64,000 bases of DNA. It comes from Polynucleobacter sp. MWH-UH35A (GTDB taxonomy: Bacteria > Pseudomonadota > Gammaproteobacteria > Burkholderiales > Burkholderiaceae). Below are positions 52,964-63,354 of this stretch, one piece after another (position 1 is the first letter of the stretch; every line of letters starts with the position of its first letter). The notes below the pieces were generated by a model. It was not told the origin of the DNA and did not search any database. It saw nothing but the letters and a program-made list of their open reading frames with translations. A program made the position numbers and the translations under genes. Location: contig NZ_CP061285.1 in assembly GCF_018687075.1 (NCBI RefSeq), positions 620,001-684,000 of the forward strand, written 5' to 3'.

Positions 52964-54470
52964 ATTTCTCGACCTTTTTTCGGTTAATGATCCAGGATGG
53001 GGCAATAGTCACAATGCCGGCGGATCCAAGGATGCCAAAGACGGGCAGGCGAGTGATCAAGCCCCTAAAGCAGATCCTGAAACGAATAAGCCAGTAGAAG
53101 TTCAGCCGAACCAGCCACAGAATCCCGTGAATAGGCCAGATGGTCCGCCAGATTTAGATGAGTTGTGGCGCGATTTCAATGACAGAATTGCTGGCATCTT
53201 TGGCGGCAAGAAAAAGCCAGGCGCTAATAGCGGTTCCTCTTATAAACCCAGCAGCACGGACATTCCTCCGCCATCACAACGCGGCAATGGAGGCGGTAGC
53301 AATGGTGGCGGTAATGGCGGTATCAATACGCCTAACTTTAATTTCAGCAATCCATTTGGCTCTAAGGCAAGCTTCCTTATCGCTGGGGCGATTGTTTTCT
53401 TTATGTGGGTATGCAGTGGCTTCTTCATTATTCAAGAAGGTCAGGCCGGCGTTATTCTCACTTTTGGTAAGTATGACTACACCGCCAAGCCAGGTATTAA
53501 TTGGCATATGCCTTGGCCGATTCAGTCTGAAGAGACGGTCAATTTATCCGGCGTGCGATCTGTTGAAGTAGGGCGCCCCGTATTAATTAAAGCTACTAAT
53601 CAAAAAGATTCATCCATGCTTACTGAGGATGAAAACATCATCGATGTGCGCTTTGCTGTGCAATATCGCTTGAAAGATCCTACAGATTATTTATTCAATA
53701 ACCGTGATCCAGATGCGGCGGTAGTTCAAGCGGCCGAAACAGCGGTTCGTGAAATCGTTGCTCGCAGCAAAATGGATACTGTTTTGTATGAAGGTCGTGA
53801 AAAGATTGGCGTGGATTTAGCGAACTCGATTCAGAAGATTTTGGATAGTTACAAAACAGGTATTTATGTGACTAGCGTGACTGTGCAAAACGTGCAACCT
53901 CCTGAACAAGTTCAGGCAGCGTTTGATGATGCGGTTAAGGCAGGTCAAGATCAAGAGCGTTTGAAGAGTGAAGGTCAGGCTTATGCCAACGACATAATTC
54001 CACGTGCCAAAGGTACGGCTGCGCGCTTGATTCAAGAGGCTGAAGGCTATAAGGCTCGAGTAGTGGCTACCGCAGAGGGTGATGCCACCCGCTTTAAGCA
54101 GATCTTGGTTGAATATGCAAAAGCACCGCAAGTGACGCGTGATCGTATGTATATCGATAGCATCCGCGAGATGTATAACAACGTCACCAAGATCTTGGTG
54201 GATACAACCAAGAGCAATAGCTTGCTGTATCTTCCGCTCGATAAAATCGTAGCCCAGGTTAGCGCTGAGAGTGCTCAGGTTGCTAGTGGACAGGCTGCCT
54301 CAACCACAAGCACGCCAACAGGTAGCGTGACAGTTGGTGGTGCAACCGGTGGAAATGCAAATCCTTCAAGCTCGACCTCTAGTGCAACTCCTGTAACACC
54401 AGCGCCAGCATCAAATAGCGCTATCGATAAGCGTGACGGTCTTCGCAGTCGTGATCGGGAGTCCAGATAA
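52953..54470 (+). CDS. hflK: FtsH protease modulator HflK
   Basis: A 505-residue inner-membrane stomatin/prohibitin protein. The cytoplasmic N-terminus holds a typical LFSVNDPGWGN motif and a Pro/Asn/Gly-rich linker (about 30-130) with a run of glycines. One membrane helix (LIAGAIVFFMWVCSGFFII) precedes the band-7 domain (EGQAGVILTFGKYDYTAKPG). A Ser/Thr/Ala-rich tail ends the protein. With HflC it forms a cage around FtsH. The ATG at 52953 overlaps hflX; a TTG at 52929 is the alternative. The stop TAA overlaps the hflC ATG (TAATG). Confidence 0.97.
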   Translation: MTRKFLDLFSVNDPGWGNSHNAGGSKDAKDGQASDQAPKADPETNKPVEVQPNQPQNPVNRPDGPPDLDELWRDFNDRIAGIFGGKKKPGANSGSSYKPSSTDIPPPSQRGNGGGSNGGGNGGINTPNFNFSNPFGSKASFLIAGAIVFFMWVCSGFFIIQEGQAGVILTFGKYDYTAKPGINWHMPWPIQSEETVNLSGVRSVEVGRPVLIKATNQKDSSMLTEDENIIDVRFAVQYRLKDPTDYLFNNRDPDAAVVQAAETAVREIVARSKMDTVLYEGREKIGVDLANSIQKILDSYKTGIYVTSVTVQNVQPPEQVQAAFDDAVKAGQDQERLKSEGQAYANDIIPRAKGTAARLIQEAEGYKARVVATAEGDATRFKQILVEYAKAPQVTRDRMYIDSIREMYNNVTKILVDTTKSNSLLYLPLDKIVAQVSAESAQVASGQAASTTSTPTGSVTVGGATGGNANPSSSTSSATPVTPAPASNSAIDKRDGLRSRDRESR

Positions 54471-55339
54471 TGAATGCGAATCGTTTAATTGCTGCCGGTA
54501 TCGGCTTTATTGCGCTGATCTACATTTTGTCTTCGAGCGTCTTTGTGGTTGATCAACGTAAATTTGCGGTGGTGTTTTCATTTGGACAAATTGTTCGTGT
54601 CATTGAGAAGCCGGGCATCCAAGTAAAGCTACCAGCACCTTTTGAAAGCGTGCGTTTCTTTGATCGCCGTATTTTGACCATTGATAACCCCGAAGCCGAG
54701 CGCTTCATCACTGCTGAGAAGAAAAACTTATTGGTAGATTCTTATGTGAAGTGGCGTATTGTCGATCCGCGTAAATTCTTTATTAGCTTTAAAGGGGATG
54801 AGCGCTTAGCCCAAGACCGTTTAACGCAATTGGTGCGTTCAGCGCTCAATGAAGAATTTACGAAGCGCACTGTTCGTGAGTTGATCTCCGATCAGCGTGA
54901 AGAAGTGATGCAGGGTATTCGCAAGAAGGTTGCTGATGATGCATCGGATATCGGCGTAGAGATTGTAGATGTGCGCTTAAAGCGCGTTGACCTCTTAGCA
55001 GAAATCAGTGATTCTGTGTATCGCCGGATGGAGGCAGAGCGTAAGCGTGTGGCTAACGAGTTGCGTTCTATGGGTGCAGCAGAGTCTGACAAGATACGGG
55101 CCAATGCGGAACGTCAGCGCGATACGATCTTGGCAGAAGCCTATCGTGATGCTCAAAAGATTAAAGGCGCTGGTGATGCTAGAGCTACCGCTCTTTATGC
55201 AGAGGCGTTTGGGCGCGATCCACAGTTCGCTCAGTTTTATCAAAGCTTGGAAGCCTATAGAAGCTCTTTCAAGGATAAGAAGGATGTCATGGTAGTTGAG
55301 CCAAATGGTGAGTTCTTCAAGTTCTTGCACAAAAAATAA
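54470..55339 (+). CDS. hflC: FtsH protease modulator HflC
   Basis: A 289-residue partner of HflK. An N-terminal membrane anchor (LIAAGIGFIALIYILSSSVF) is followed by a band-7 domain: VVDQRKFAVVFSFGQIVRVI, VDSYVKWRIVDPRKFF, DVRLKRVDLLAEISDSVYRR and ERQRDTILAEAYRDAQKIKG. In Burkholderia a small DUF2065 gene usually separates hflC from hisZ. Here only 20 bases lie between them. Confidence 0.97.
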   Translation: MNANRLIAAGIGFIALIYILSSSVFVVDQRKFAVVFSFGQIVRVIEKPGIQVKLPAPFESVRFFDRRILTIDNPEAERFITAEKKNLLVDSYVKWRIVDPRKFFISFKGDERLAQDRLTQLVRSALNEEFTKRTVRELISDQREEVMQGIRKKVADDASDIGVEIVDVRLKRVDLLAEISDSVYRRMEAERKRVANELRSMGAAESDKIRANAERQRDTILAEAYRDAQKIKGAGDARATALYAEAFGRDPQFAQFYQSLEAYRSSFKDKKDVMVVEPNGEFFKFLHKK

Positions 55340-55359
55340 GAAAGCAAATAGACCAAATC

Positions 55360-56523
55360 ATGAATCGCTGGTTACTTCCTGAAGATATTGCAGATGTTTT
55401 GCCTGCTGAGGCACGCAAGGTTGAGTCTTTGCGCCGCGCCATCTTGGATTTGTATCAGTCCTATGGTTATGAGTTGGTTGCTCCTCCCATTCTTGAATTC
55501 TTAGATTCTTTGTTAACCGGCACAGGCTCTGATCTCAATCTGCAAACCTTTAAGTTGGTAGACCAACTATCTGGTCGGACATTGGGCTTGCGTGCCGACA
55601 TAACTCCGCAAGTTGCACGGATTGATGCTCACCTTTTAAATCGTGCTGGCGTCACTCGTCTTTGTTATGCCGGCTCTGTAGCGCATGCTCGCACACCAGT
55701 AGGAAGCTCAGCACGTGAAGAGTTGCAGCTTGGTGCTGAGATTTATGGTTGCGCCACCTGGGAAGCCGATTTGGAGGCAATCACCTTATTGCTTAAAACG
55801 CTCTCTGTTGCGGGTCTGGAGAAGGTTTACCTGGATTTGTCACACGCTGGCATTTTGGCGGGGATCTTAGATGGTCAGAACTTAGACAAAGAAACAATTG
55901 AAGCCCTGTATGGTTTGTTGCAAAGCAAGGATCGCCCTCGTTTGAATAAGTGGGCGGCTTGTTTGCCGGCAAAAGTGGCTGAAGCGCTGCTCGCCTTAAC
56001 TGAGTTGAATGGTCCTTGCGCAGATGTATTGGCGCAGGCTCGGAAAACATTACCCAAGCATGCGGCAATTGACAAGGCTTTAGCGGATCTCGAGCGTTTA
56101 GTCGCCGCTACTGCGAAGTTATCGACCCATTTAGAGCTCAGTATTGATCTGGCAGATTTGCGTGGCTATCAATATCACAGCGGTGTCATGTTTGCCGCTT
56201 ACGTTGATCAACTGCCGCAACCTATCGCTAGAGGCGGACGTTATGACCATGTTGGTCAGGCCTTTGGACGCCCACGTCCTGCCACTGGGTTTTCATTGGA
56301 CTTGCTAACTCTAGCCAACTTATCGCCCTTGAATGCGCGCAAGATGGTGATTTCAGCGCCTTGGATTGAGGATGCTGAATTGGACCGAGTGATTGCAACC
56401 CTCAGAATTCAGGGTGAGGTGGTGATACAGATTCCGGTAGGCGCAACAGTGGATGCTGCCGAATATCAATGCGATCGTGAGTTGGTTAAGCAGGCGAGCA
56501 CTTGGGAAGTAAAGAAAAAGTAG
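55360..56523 (+). CDS. hisZ: ATP phosphoribosyltransferase regulatory subunit HisZ
   Basis: A 387-residue class II synthetase-like protein that binds histidine and activates short-form HisG. It has WLLPEDIADVLPAEARKVES, SYGYELVAPPILEFLDSLL and RTLGLRADITPQVARIDAHL, while residues needed for tRNA charging are lost. The C-terminus ends in PRPATGFSLDLLTLANL. It is not a second HisS, because the [16 protein letters not shown] histidine pocket is replaced. hisG should be elsewhere in the genome. Confidence 0.96.
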   Translation: MNRWLLPEDIADVLPAEARKVESLRRAILDLYQSYGYELVAPPILEFLDSLLTGTGSDLNLQTFKLVDQLSGRTLGLRADITPQVARIDAHLLNRAGVTRLCYAGSVAHARTPVGSSAREELQLGAEIYGCATWEADLEAITLLLKTLSVAGLEKVYLDLSHAGILAGILDGQNLDKETIEALYGLLQSKDRPRLNKWAACLPAKVAEALLALTELNGPCADVLAQARKTLPKHAAIDKALADLERLVAATAKLSTHLELSIDLADLRGYQYHSGVMFAAYVDQLPQPIARGGRYDHVGQAFGRPRPATGFSLDLLTLANLSPLNARKMVISAPWIEDAELDRVIATLRIQGEVVIQIPVGATVDAAEYQCDRELVKQASTWEVKKK

Positions 56524-57924
<1,401 letters not shown>

Positions 57925-57989
57925 TGGAAAATAGTTGATTCAGTATTGAATGACCTAATTTATTAACTTTTGTTTAAGAAGATAACAAC

Positions 57990-60206
57990 ATGACTGCGCG
58001 CACTACCTGCAATAGCCTTCAAGTGGCAACTCCTTTATATCGCTTCATCGAAGACAAAGTCCTTCCTGGTACCGGCATTAAGAGTGCTGATTTTTGGAAG
58101 GGCTTTGATGAAATCGTTAAAGACCTCACTCCAAAAAATGATGCTTTACTAGCAAAGCGTAATCGCATTCAGTTGGATTTGGATAAATGGCACCAAGCTA
58201 ACCCAGGCCCGATTAAAGATATGCCTGCCTATCGCAAGTTCTTAAAAGAGATTGGTTATTTGGTTGATGTGCCAGGGAAAATTACTGCTACTACTAAGAA
58301 TGTTGATGATGAGCTAGCACTTCAAGCTGGCCCTCAATTAGTGGTTCCAGTGCTCAATGCACGTTATGCCTTAAATGCGGCTAATGCGCGTTGGGGTTCT
58401 TTGTATGACGCCCTCTACGGTACAGACGTCTTGTCTGAAGAGGATGGCGCTACTAAGACTGGTGCATACAACCCGATTCGTGGTGCAAAGGTAGTTGCTT
58501 ATGCACGTAACTTCTTGGATCAGTCAGCTCCATTGGCTAAAGGCTCACATCGTGATTCAGTAGCTTATACAGTTGATGGCAATAAATTATCTGTGAAGTT
58601 AAAGGATGGCACTTCAACTGGTTTGGCTGATGAGAAGCAATTTGTTGGCTATCAGGGTGAGGCTGCAGCACCAAGCTCAATCCTCTTGCGCAACAACGGT
58701 ATTCATATTGATATCGAAATTAATAAGAACAAAACGATTGGCGCAAGTGATCCTGCAGGCATCAATGATGTTGTGTTGGAGGCTGCGCTTTCCACCATTT
58801 TGGATTTGGAAGATTCTATTGCAGCAGTGGATGGCGATGACAAGGTTGTTGCCTATGAAAACTGGTTAGGCATCCTCAAGGGAACTCTAGTTGAGGAGGT
58901 GAAGAAGGGTGATAAGACGATTACTCGTGCGCTTAACCCAGATCGTAAGTACAAAGCCGGTATTGGCGCTGTTGATGCAAAAGACGGTATCGTCACCTTG
59001 CACGGTCGTTCACTCTTGTTCCTTCGTAACGTTGGTCATTTAATGACTAACCCAGCCATCATTACTGGTGAGGGCAAAGAGATTTATGAGGGTATTTTGG
59101 ATGCGGTAGTGACAGTATTAATTGCCTTGTATGACATTAATCGCCCTGCAAGCCAAGCGATTGGCAACACACGCAAGGGCTCTGTCTATATCGTGAAGCC
59201 TAAAATGCATAGCCCAGAAGAGGTGGCTTTTGCGGGCGAGCTCTTTGGCCGCGTGGAAAAGCTACTCGGTTTGCCTGCAGATACTGTGAAGCTAGGCATC
59301 ATGGATGAAGAGCGTCGTATGAGTGCGAACATTAAAGCAGCCATCGCTGCAGCTGGTGCTCGCGTAGCCTTTATTAATACCGGCTTCTTGGATCGTACTG
59401 GTGATGAAATGCACACTGCGATGTATGCGGGCCCTATGATGCGCAAAGGTGATATGAAAACCAGCAAATGGTTATCTGCTTATGAGCGTCGCAACGTGTT
59501 TGCTGGTTTGGATTGTGGCTTGCGTGGCCGCGCTCAAATCGGCAAGGGAATGTGGGCGATGCCTGACATGATGAAAGCCATGGTTGAGCAGAAGATTGTT
59601 CATCCTAAAGCAGGTGCAAATACTGCTTGGGTGCCATCTCCAACGGCTGCGACTTTGCATGCGCTTCATTATCACCAAGTAAACGTCGCTGAGCTCCAAA
59701 AGGAAATGGAAAAGCTCGATACCCAGGCAGAAGCTGAAGCATTGATCGATGACTTGTTGACCATTCCGGTGGTTGAAAAGGCTAATTGGTCTAAGGAAGA
59801 GATTCAGCAAGAGTTGGATAACAACTGCCAAGGTATCTTGGGTTATGTGGTTCGCTGGATTGATCAAGGCGTTGGTTGTTCTAAGGTACCTGACATCCAT
59901 AACGTAGGTTTGATGGAAGACCGCGCAACTTTGCGTATCTCAAGTCAACATATTGCTAACTGGTTGCTCAATGGCATCGTGACTGCTGACCAAGTGAATG
60001 AGACTTTGCAGCGTATGGCTAAAGTGGTGGATGGTCAGAATGCTGGTGATCCTTTGTATCAGCCGATGATGCCAAATTTCCAGGATTCATATGCCTATAA
60101 AGCGGCTAGTGATCTGATCTTCAAAGGTCTTGAGCAGCCCAACGGCTACACTGAACCTTTATTACACGCTTGGCGCTTAGAGGTGAAAAAGGCGCACGCT
60201 AAGTAA
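57990..60206 (+). CDS. glcB: Malate synthase G
   Basis: A 738-residue single-subunit enzyme that condenses glyoxylate and acetyl-CoA to malate, used on acetate, glycolate or similar carbon. Blocks visible are [37 protein letters not shown] with the Mg-binding acidic pair, [26 protein letters not shown], and [20 protein letters not shown]. The catalytic Asp region lies near residue 645. Length fits form G rather than form A. A long symmetric terminator follows. Confidence 0.97.
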   Translation: MTARTTCNSLQVATPLYRFIEDKVLPGTGIKSADFWKGFDEIVKDLTPKNDALLAKRNRIQLDLDKWHQANPGPIKDMPAYRKFLKEIGYLVDVPGKITATTKNVDDELALQAGPQLVVPVLNARYALNAANARWGSLYDALYGTDVLSEEDGATKTGAYNPIRGAKVVAYARNFLDQSAPLAKGSHRDSVAYTVDGNKLSVKLKDGTSTGLADEKQFVGYQGEAAAPSSILLRNNGIHIDIEINKNKTIGASDPAGINDVVLEAALSTILDLEDSIAAVDGDDKVVAYENWLGILKGTLVEEVKKGDKTITRALNPDRKYKAGIGAVDAKDGIVTLHGRSLLFLRNVGHLMTNPAIITGEGKEIYEGILDAVVTVLIALYDINRPASQAIGNTRKGSVYIVKPKMHSPEEVAFAGELFGRVEKLLGLPADTVKLGIMDEERRMSANIKAAIAAAGARVAFINTGFLDRTGDEMHTAMYAGPMMRKGDMKTSKWLSAYERRNVFAGLDCGLRGRAQIGKGMWAMPDMMKAMVEQKIVHPKAGANTAWVPSPTAATLHALHYHQVNVAELQKEMEKLDTQAEAEALIDDLLTIPVVEKANWSKEEIQQELDNNCQGILGYVVRWIDQGVGCSKVPDIHNVGLMEDRATLRISSQHIANWLLNGIVTADQVNETLQRMAKVVDGQNAGDPLYQPMMPNFQDSYAYKAASDLIFKGLEQPNGYTEPLLHAWRLEVKKAHAK

Positions 60207-60225
60207 TTTAGTCATTGCCCTAACT

Positions 60226-60260
60226 AAAAATGGATTTGCCCGAAAAGCAAATCCATTTTT
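60226..60260. terminator. Bidirectional terminator after glcB
   Basis: A perfect 14-bp stem AAAAATGGATTTGC/GCAAATCCATTTTT with a seven-base loop, flanked by A and T runs on both sides. Confidence 0.92.
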
Positions 60261-60276
60261 TATTGGCTAGCAACAT

Positions 60277-60771
60277 ATGTTCGGATTTTTAAACCTCTTC
60301 ACTAAAACCCATTCCCGCTTTCCATTTCAATTCAATGACGGTGGCAGGGAGCAGGCTGGTTTTAAAGGTGGCGCAGGGGACTGTGTTGTGAGGGCCATCG
60401 CAATTGCTGCAAATCTACCCTATATGAAAGTGTATGAAGATTTAAGGCTGGCAAATGAGAGTTATGCCCAACTCAGAAATGATCGCTTGGCAAAGCGGCT
60501 CAATGCAAAAGGCTCTTCACCTAGGAATGGTAATCATCGTAATGTTTTTCATGATTACATCTTGGCACAAGGATTTGAATGGGTGCCGACCATGAAAATA
60601 GGTGCTGGCTGCCAGGTGCATTTATGCCCTGATGAGTTGCCTAAGGGGGTACTGATAGCCAAAGTCTCTAAACATCTCACCACGATTGTCGATGGCGTGA
60701 TTCATGATACGCATGACCCCTCTAGAGGAGGCGCTCGATGCGTATATGGTTATTACCTTAAGAGGCGCTAG
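60277..60771 (+). CDS. Hypothetical protein with papain-like GDCVVRA motif
   Basis: A 164-residue protein of unknown function. It has AGDCVVRAIAIAANLPYMKV (Cys near residue 36), a later HLTTIVDGVIHDTHDP (His near residue 134) and a C-terminal CVYGYYLK. A Cys on an N-terminal helix followed by a His and Asp/Asn strand is the layout of papain-like and C39-like peptidases, and proteins with GDCVVRA-type motifs of about this size are known as uncharacterised family members. Catalysis is unproven. There is no signal peptide. The ATG at 60277 comes 14 bases after the glcB terminator, with no clear ribosome site. The end overlaps the convergent gene by 14 bases. Confidence 0.72.
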   Translation: MFGFLNLFTKTHSRFPFQFNDGGREQAGFKGGAGDCVVRAIAIAANLPYMKVYEDLRLANESYAQLRNDRLAKRLNAKGSSPRNGNHRNVFHDYILAQGFEWVPTMKIGAGCQVHLCPDELPKGVLIAKVSKHLTTIVDGVIHDTHDPSRGGARCVYGYYLKRR

Positions 60772-61273
60772 GATCTTTTCGGCGATGCTTCATATTCCAG
60801 GCAGTTTTGAAGGTATTGGTCATGCCGATCATGACGGATGTAGTCCATGCCATGGAAAATAAACCTGAAAAGGAGATGAAGAAGGCGAGACTTTTCCAGC
60901 CGTTCGGCAAGATATCCTCAATAAATCCGATGGTTGTGTAGCAGCTTCCTACGAAGAGCAGGGTTCTAATGCCATCCTGAATTAAGTGGAGTTCAAGAAC
61001 GTAAACCGTCCATATGATAATTTCGATCATGTGCACTAAGGCAATAAAAAAGAAAGTGACATAGAAGTGAAAAAATACACGGTTATAGTGCTTTTTTGAT
61101 AGCGATAGACTTGCAAGTTGCTCGAAGCGCAGCATAATGTAATTAATTGCGCTGCCATGAAATAAAAGAATCAGCAACAAGCCCAGCACACCATAAAGAG
61201 AGTCTCTCACCAAGGGTAGCAGCGGGATTCCATCGAAACTAGACTGACTGATGAGGTTTAGGGTGACTGACAT
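60758..61273 (-). CDS. Ion-channel-like membrane protein
   Basis: A 171-residue membrane protein with four hydrophobic segments (GVLGLLLILLFHGSAINYIM, a VFFHFYVTFFFIALVHMIEI helix, and two at the end). Between the last two lies SCYTTIGFIEDILPNGW, which resembles the pore helix and selectivity filter of potassium channels (TTVGYGD...P). Here GFIED replaces GYGD, so ion choice may differ. I chose the ATG at 61271-61273 because the 41-residue upstream extension lacks membrane or family features. Confidence 0.72.
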   Translation of the reverse strand: MSVTLNLISQSSFDGIPLLPLVRDSLYGVLGLLLILLFHGSAINYIMLRFEQLASLSLSKKHYNRVFFHFYVTFFFIALVHMIEIIIWTVYVLELHLIQDGIRTLLFVGSCYTTIGFIEDILPNGWKSLAFFISFSGLFSMAWTTSVMIGMTNTFKTAWNMKHRRKDPSAS

Positions 61274-61364
61274 ATATTGGGGTGTATTTCTATGGGTTCT
61301 GGATAAGCAATTTTCTGAATCAGGGTTGATAATGTCACATTGATTACCCCAAGTAAAGTAGCCC

Positions 61365-62597
61365 TTGAACACCATCGCCCTTAATACTGAAACCAAGAAG
61401 CGTGAGCGCTTCTTTTTGTTTTCATTGGCGGGAATTCAGTTCACGCATATTCTTGATTTCATGATCATGATGCCTTTGGGCCCTGAATTTATTCGGGTGC
61501 TCAATATCAATACGCATCAATTTGGTTTATTGCTTTCTTCTTATACTTTTGCTGCAGCTGCCGCAGGCATCTTGGCAACCTACTATGTAGATCGATTTGA
61601 ACGAAGAAAGCTGCTCTTAAGTTTGTATGCTTGCTTCATCATCGCAACGCTAGCCTGTGGTTTGGCGCCAAACTATGAATTGCTGTTTATAGCCCGAGCT
61701 TTTGCTGGTGCCTTCGGGGGTATCTTAGGTTCCTTAGTTCAAACCATCGTAGCGGATTCAATTCCATTTGAGAGAAGAGGCAAGGCCTTGGGAACGGTCA
61801 TGGCTGCATTCTCGGTTTCAACGGTTGCTGGTGTCCCATTAGGACTGTTTCTAGCGAACCATATCCCATCTTTGGGTTGGCGTGCACCATTCTTCTTTAT
61901 CGCCTTTGTTTCGGCCTTCATTCTTTATCTGGGTTACCGAAACATTCCTAGAATTGCGGGCCACTTAGGTCATGCCCATGAGGGGAGTCGCATTAGCCAA
62001 ATTTGGAAAATCTTAGTTGCCCCTCAGAATATCAAAGCCTTCCTATTTATGGCATTGATCATGATTACTGGGTTCTCGGTAATCCCGTATATCGCCCTAT
62101 ATCTAACATCTAATGTCGGAATTAGTAATTCTTATATCTCCTTGATCTATCTTTGTGGCGGACTGGCTACTTTGATGAGCTCTCGCTTTATCGGGCATAT
62201 GGCGGATAAGCACGGTAAGGTGCTTGTATTTAGGTTCTTGGCGATGATCAGCTTAATTCCTTTATTGGTTACAACGAATCTACCAGTTGTCCCCTTATGG
62301 GTTGTGCTGATTAACTCAACAGCATTCTTTATTTTGGTATCTGGAAGAATGATCCCTGCAATGGCTATGGTGAGTCAGATTGTGGAGAGCAAAGTACGTG
62401 GTACGTTTATGAGTCTGATTGGCTCCGTACAAATGCTCTCTTCTGGTATTGCTTCTGTCTTGGCGGGTTGGGTGGTGACCATTGGCCCGAATGGCATGAT
62501 GCAGCACTACAACCTCGTTGGCTATGGTGCGGCGATTTGTGGATTGTTGACATTCTGGCTGGTAGGATATATTCATTCAGATGCAAAAAAACCATAA
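61365..62597 (+). CDS. MFS transporter (DHA1-like)
   Basis: A 410-residue major facilitator with 12 membrane helices. Motif A-like DRFERRKLLLSLY follows helix 2, and the second half has HMADKHGKVLVFRFLA. PLGLFLANHIPSLGWRAPFF is the family stretch in helix 5. Relatives export drugs, sugars or amino acids; the substrate here is unknown. The start is TTG at 61365 without a strong ribosome site; no earlier ATG fits. A short tandem-repeat leader and a hydrolase gene follow. Confidence 0.9.
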   Translation: MNTIALNTETKKRERFFLFSLAGIQFTHILDFMIMMPLGPEFIRVLNINTHQFGLLLSSYTFAAAAAGILATYYVDRFERRKLLLSLYACFIIATLACGLAPNYELLFIARAFAGAFGGILGSLVQTIVADSIPFERRGKALGTVMAAFSVSTVAGVPLGLFLANHIPSLGWRAPFFFIAFVSAFILYLGYRNIPRIAGHLGHAHEGSRISQIWKILVAPQNIKAFLFMALIMITGFSVIPYIALYLTSNVGISNSYISLIYLCGGLATLMSSRFIGHMADKHGKVLVFRFLAMISLIPLLVTTNLPVVPLWVVLINSTAFFILVSGRMIPAMAMVSQIVESKVRGTFMSLIGSVQMLSSGIASVLAGWVVTIGPNGMMQHYNLVGYGAAICGLLTFWLVGYIHSDAKKP

Positions 62598-62603
62598 AAA
62601 TAA

Positions 62604-62651
62604 AAGAACACAAGAACGCAAGAACACAAGAACGCAAAAACATAAAAACAT
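62604..62651 (+). repeat. Six 8-base tandem repeats upstream of the dienelactone hydrolase gene
   Basis: AAGAACAC, AAGAACGC, AAGAACAC, AAGAACGC, AAAAACAT and AAAAACAT in tandem, running directly into the ribosome site AAGGAGG. They fill the gap between the MFS stop and the hydrolase start. Confidence 0.9.
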
Positions 62652-62662
62652 AAGGAGGTCTC

Positions 62663-63349
62663 ATGATCGAATTTAAAAGGCCCGATGGACAAGTTCTGAA
62701 GGGATACTTGGCTGAGCCCATCGATAAACCGAATGCCCCAGGGATTGTTGTTATTCAAGAGTGGTGGGGTCTGGATGATGAAGTCAAAGCCGTCGCGGAA
62801 CGCTTTGCTAAAGCGGGGTATCGGGCATTAGTGCCGGATTTGTATCGCGGCAAATTGGCGCTCGAGGCAAATGAGGCCGAACATCTCATGGGCGATCTCA
62901 ATTTTGGTGATGCAGCCGGTCAGGACATCCGAGGCGCTGTTCAATACTTAAAGGCAACTGGCAGCGCAAAAGTAGCCGTGACAGGTTTTTGTATGGGTGG
63001 TGCGCTAACTATTCTGGCTGCGTGCAATGTTCCTGAATTGGATGCTTCTATTGTTTGGTATGGTAATCCGCCCCTAGAGTATGTTGATGCAAAAGCAATT
63101 ACGAAGCCTATGCTGGGGCACTGGGCTATGCATGATGAGTTTTTTCCAATTGCTGGTGTGGATCAGCTGGAAGAGAAGCTAAAGCAAGCCGGGGTGGCTT
63201 ATGAATTCCACCGCTATGATACAAAACATGCTTTTGCAAATCCCAAGTCAGACACTCGAGGTTTGGCCCCATTAAAGTACAGCGCGGAAGCAGCGCAGCT
63301 TGCTTGGGAGAGAACCATTCAGTTTTTACAAAAACACATTAACAACTAA
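62663..63349 (+). CDS. Dienelactone hydrolase family protein
   Basis: A 228-residue alpha/beta hydrolase. VVIQEWWGLDDEVKAVAERF holds the Glu of the family, the nucleophile is Cys in TGFCMGGALT (about residue 113), the acid is the Asp in MHDEFFP, and the base is His in DTKHAFANP. Dienelactone hydrolases open lactone rings in aromatic degradation, but many members have other substrates. The ATG lies three bases after AAGGAGGTCTC. No aromatic pathway genes are nearby. Confidence 0.94.
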   Translation: MIEFKRPDGQVLKGYLAEPIDKPNAPGIVVIQEWWGLDDEVKAVAERFAKAGYRALVPDLYRGKLALEANEAEHLMGDLNFGDAAGQDIRGAVQYLKATGSAKVAVTGFCMGGALTILAACNVPELDASIVWYGNPPLEYVDAKAITKPMLGHWAMHDEFFPIAGVDQLEEKLKQAGVAYEFHRYDTKHAFANPKSDTRGLAPLKYSAEAAQLAWERTIQFLQKHINN

Positions 63350-63354
63350 GCTAT

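Noticed and set aside
55360-56523. Second histidyl-tRNA synthetase
   Set aside because: The histidine pocket and anticodon-binding domain are lost and the gene lies before purA, the standard place of hisZ.
61274-61396. N-terminal extension of the channel-like protein from 61396
   Set aside because: The 41 extra residues contain no membrane or family features and overlap the divergent MFS start; the ATG at 61273 gives a normal protein.
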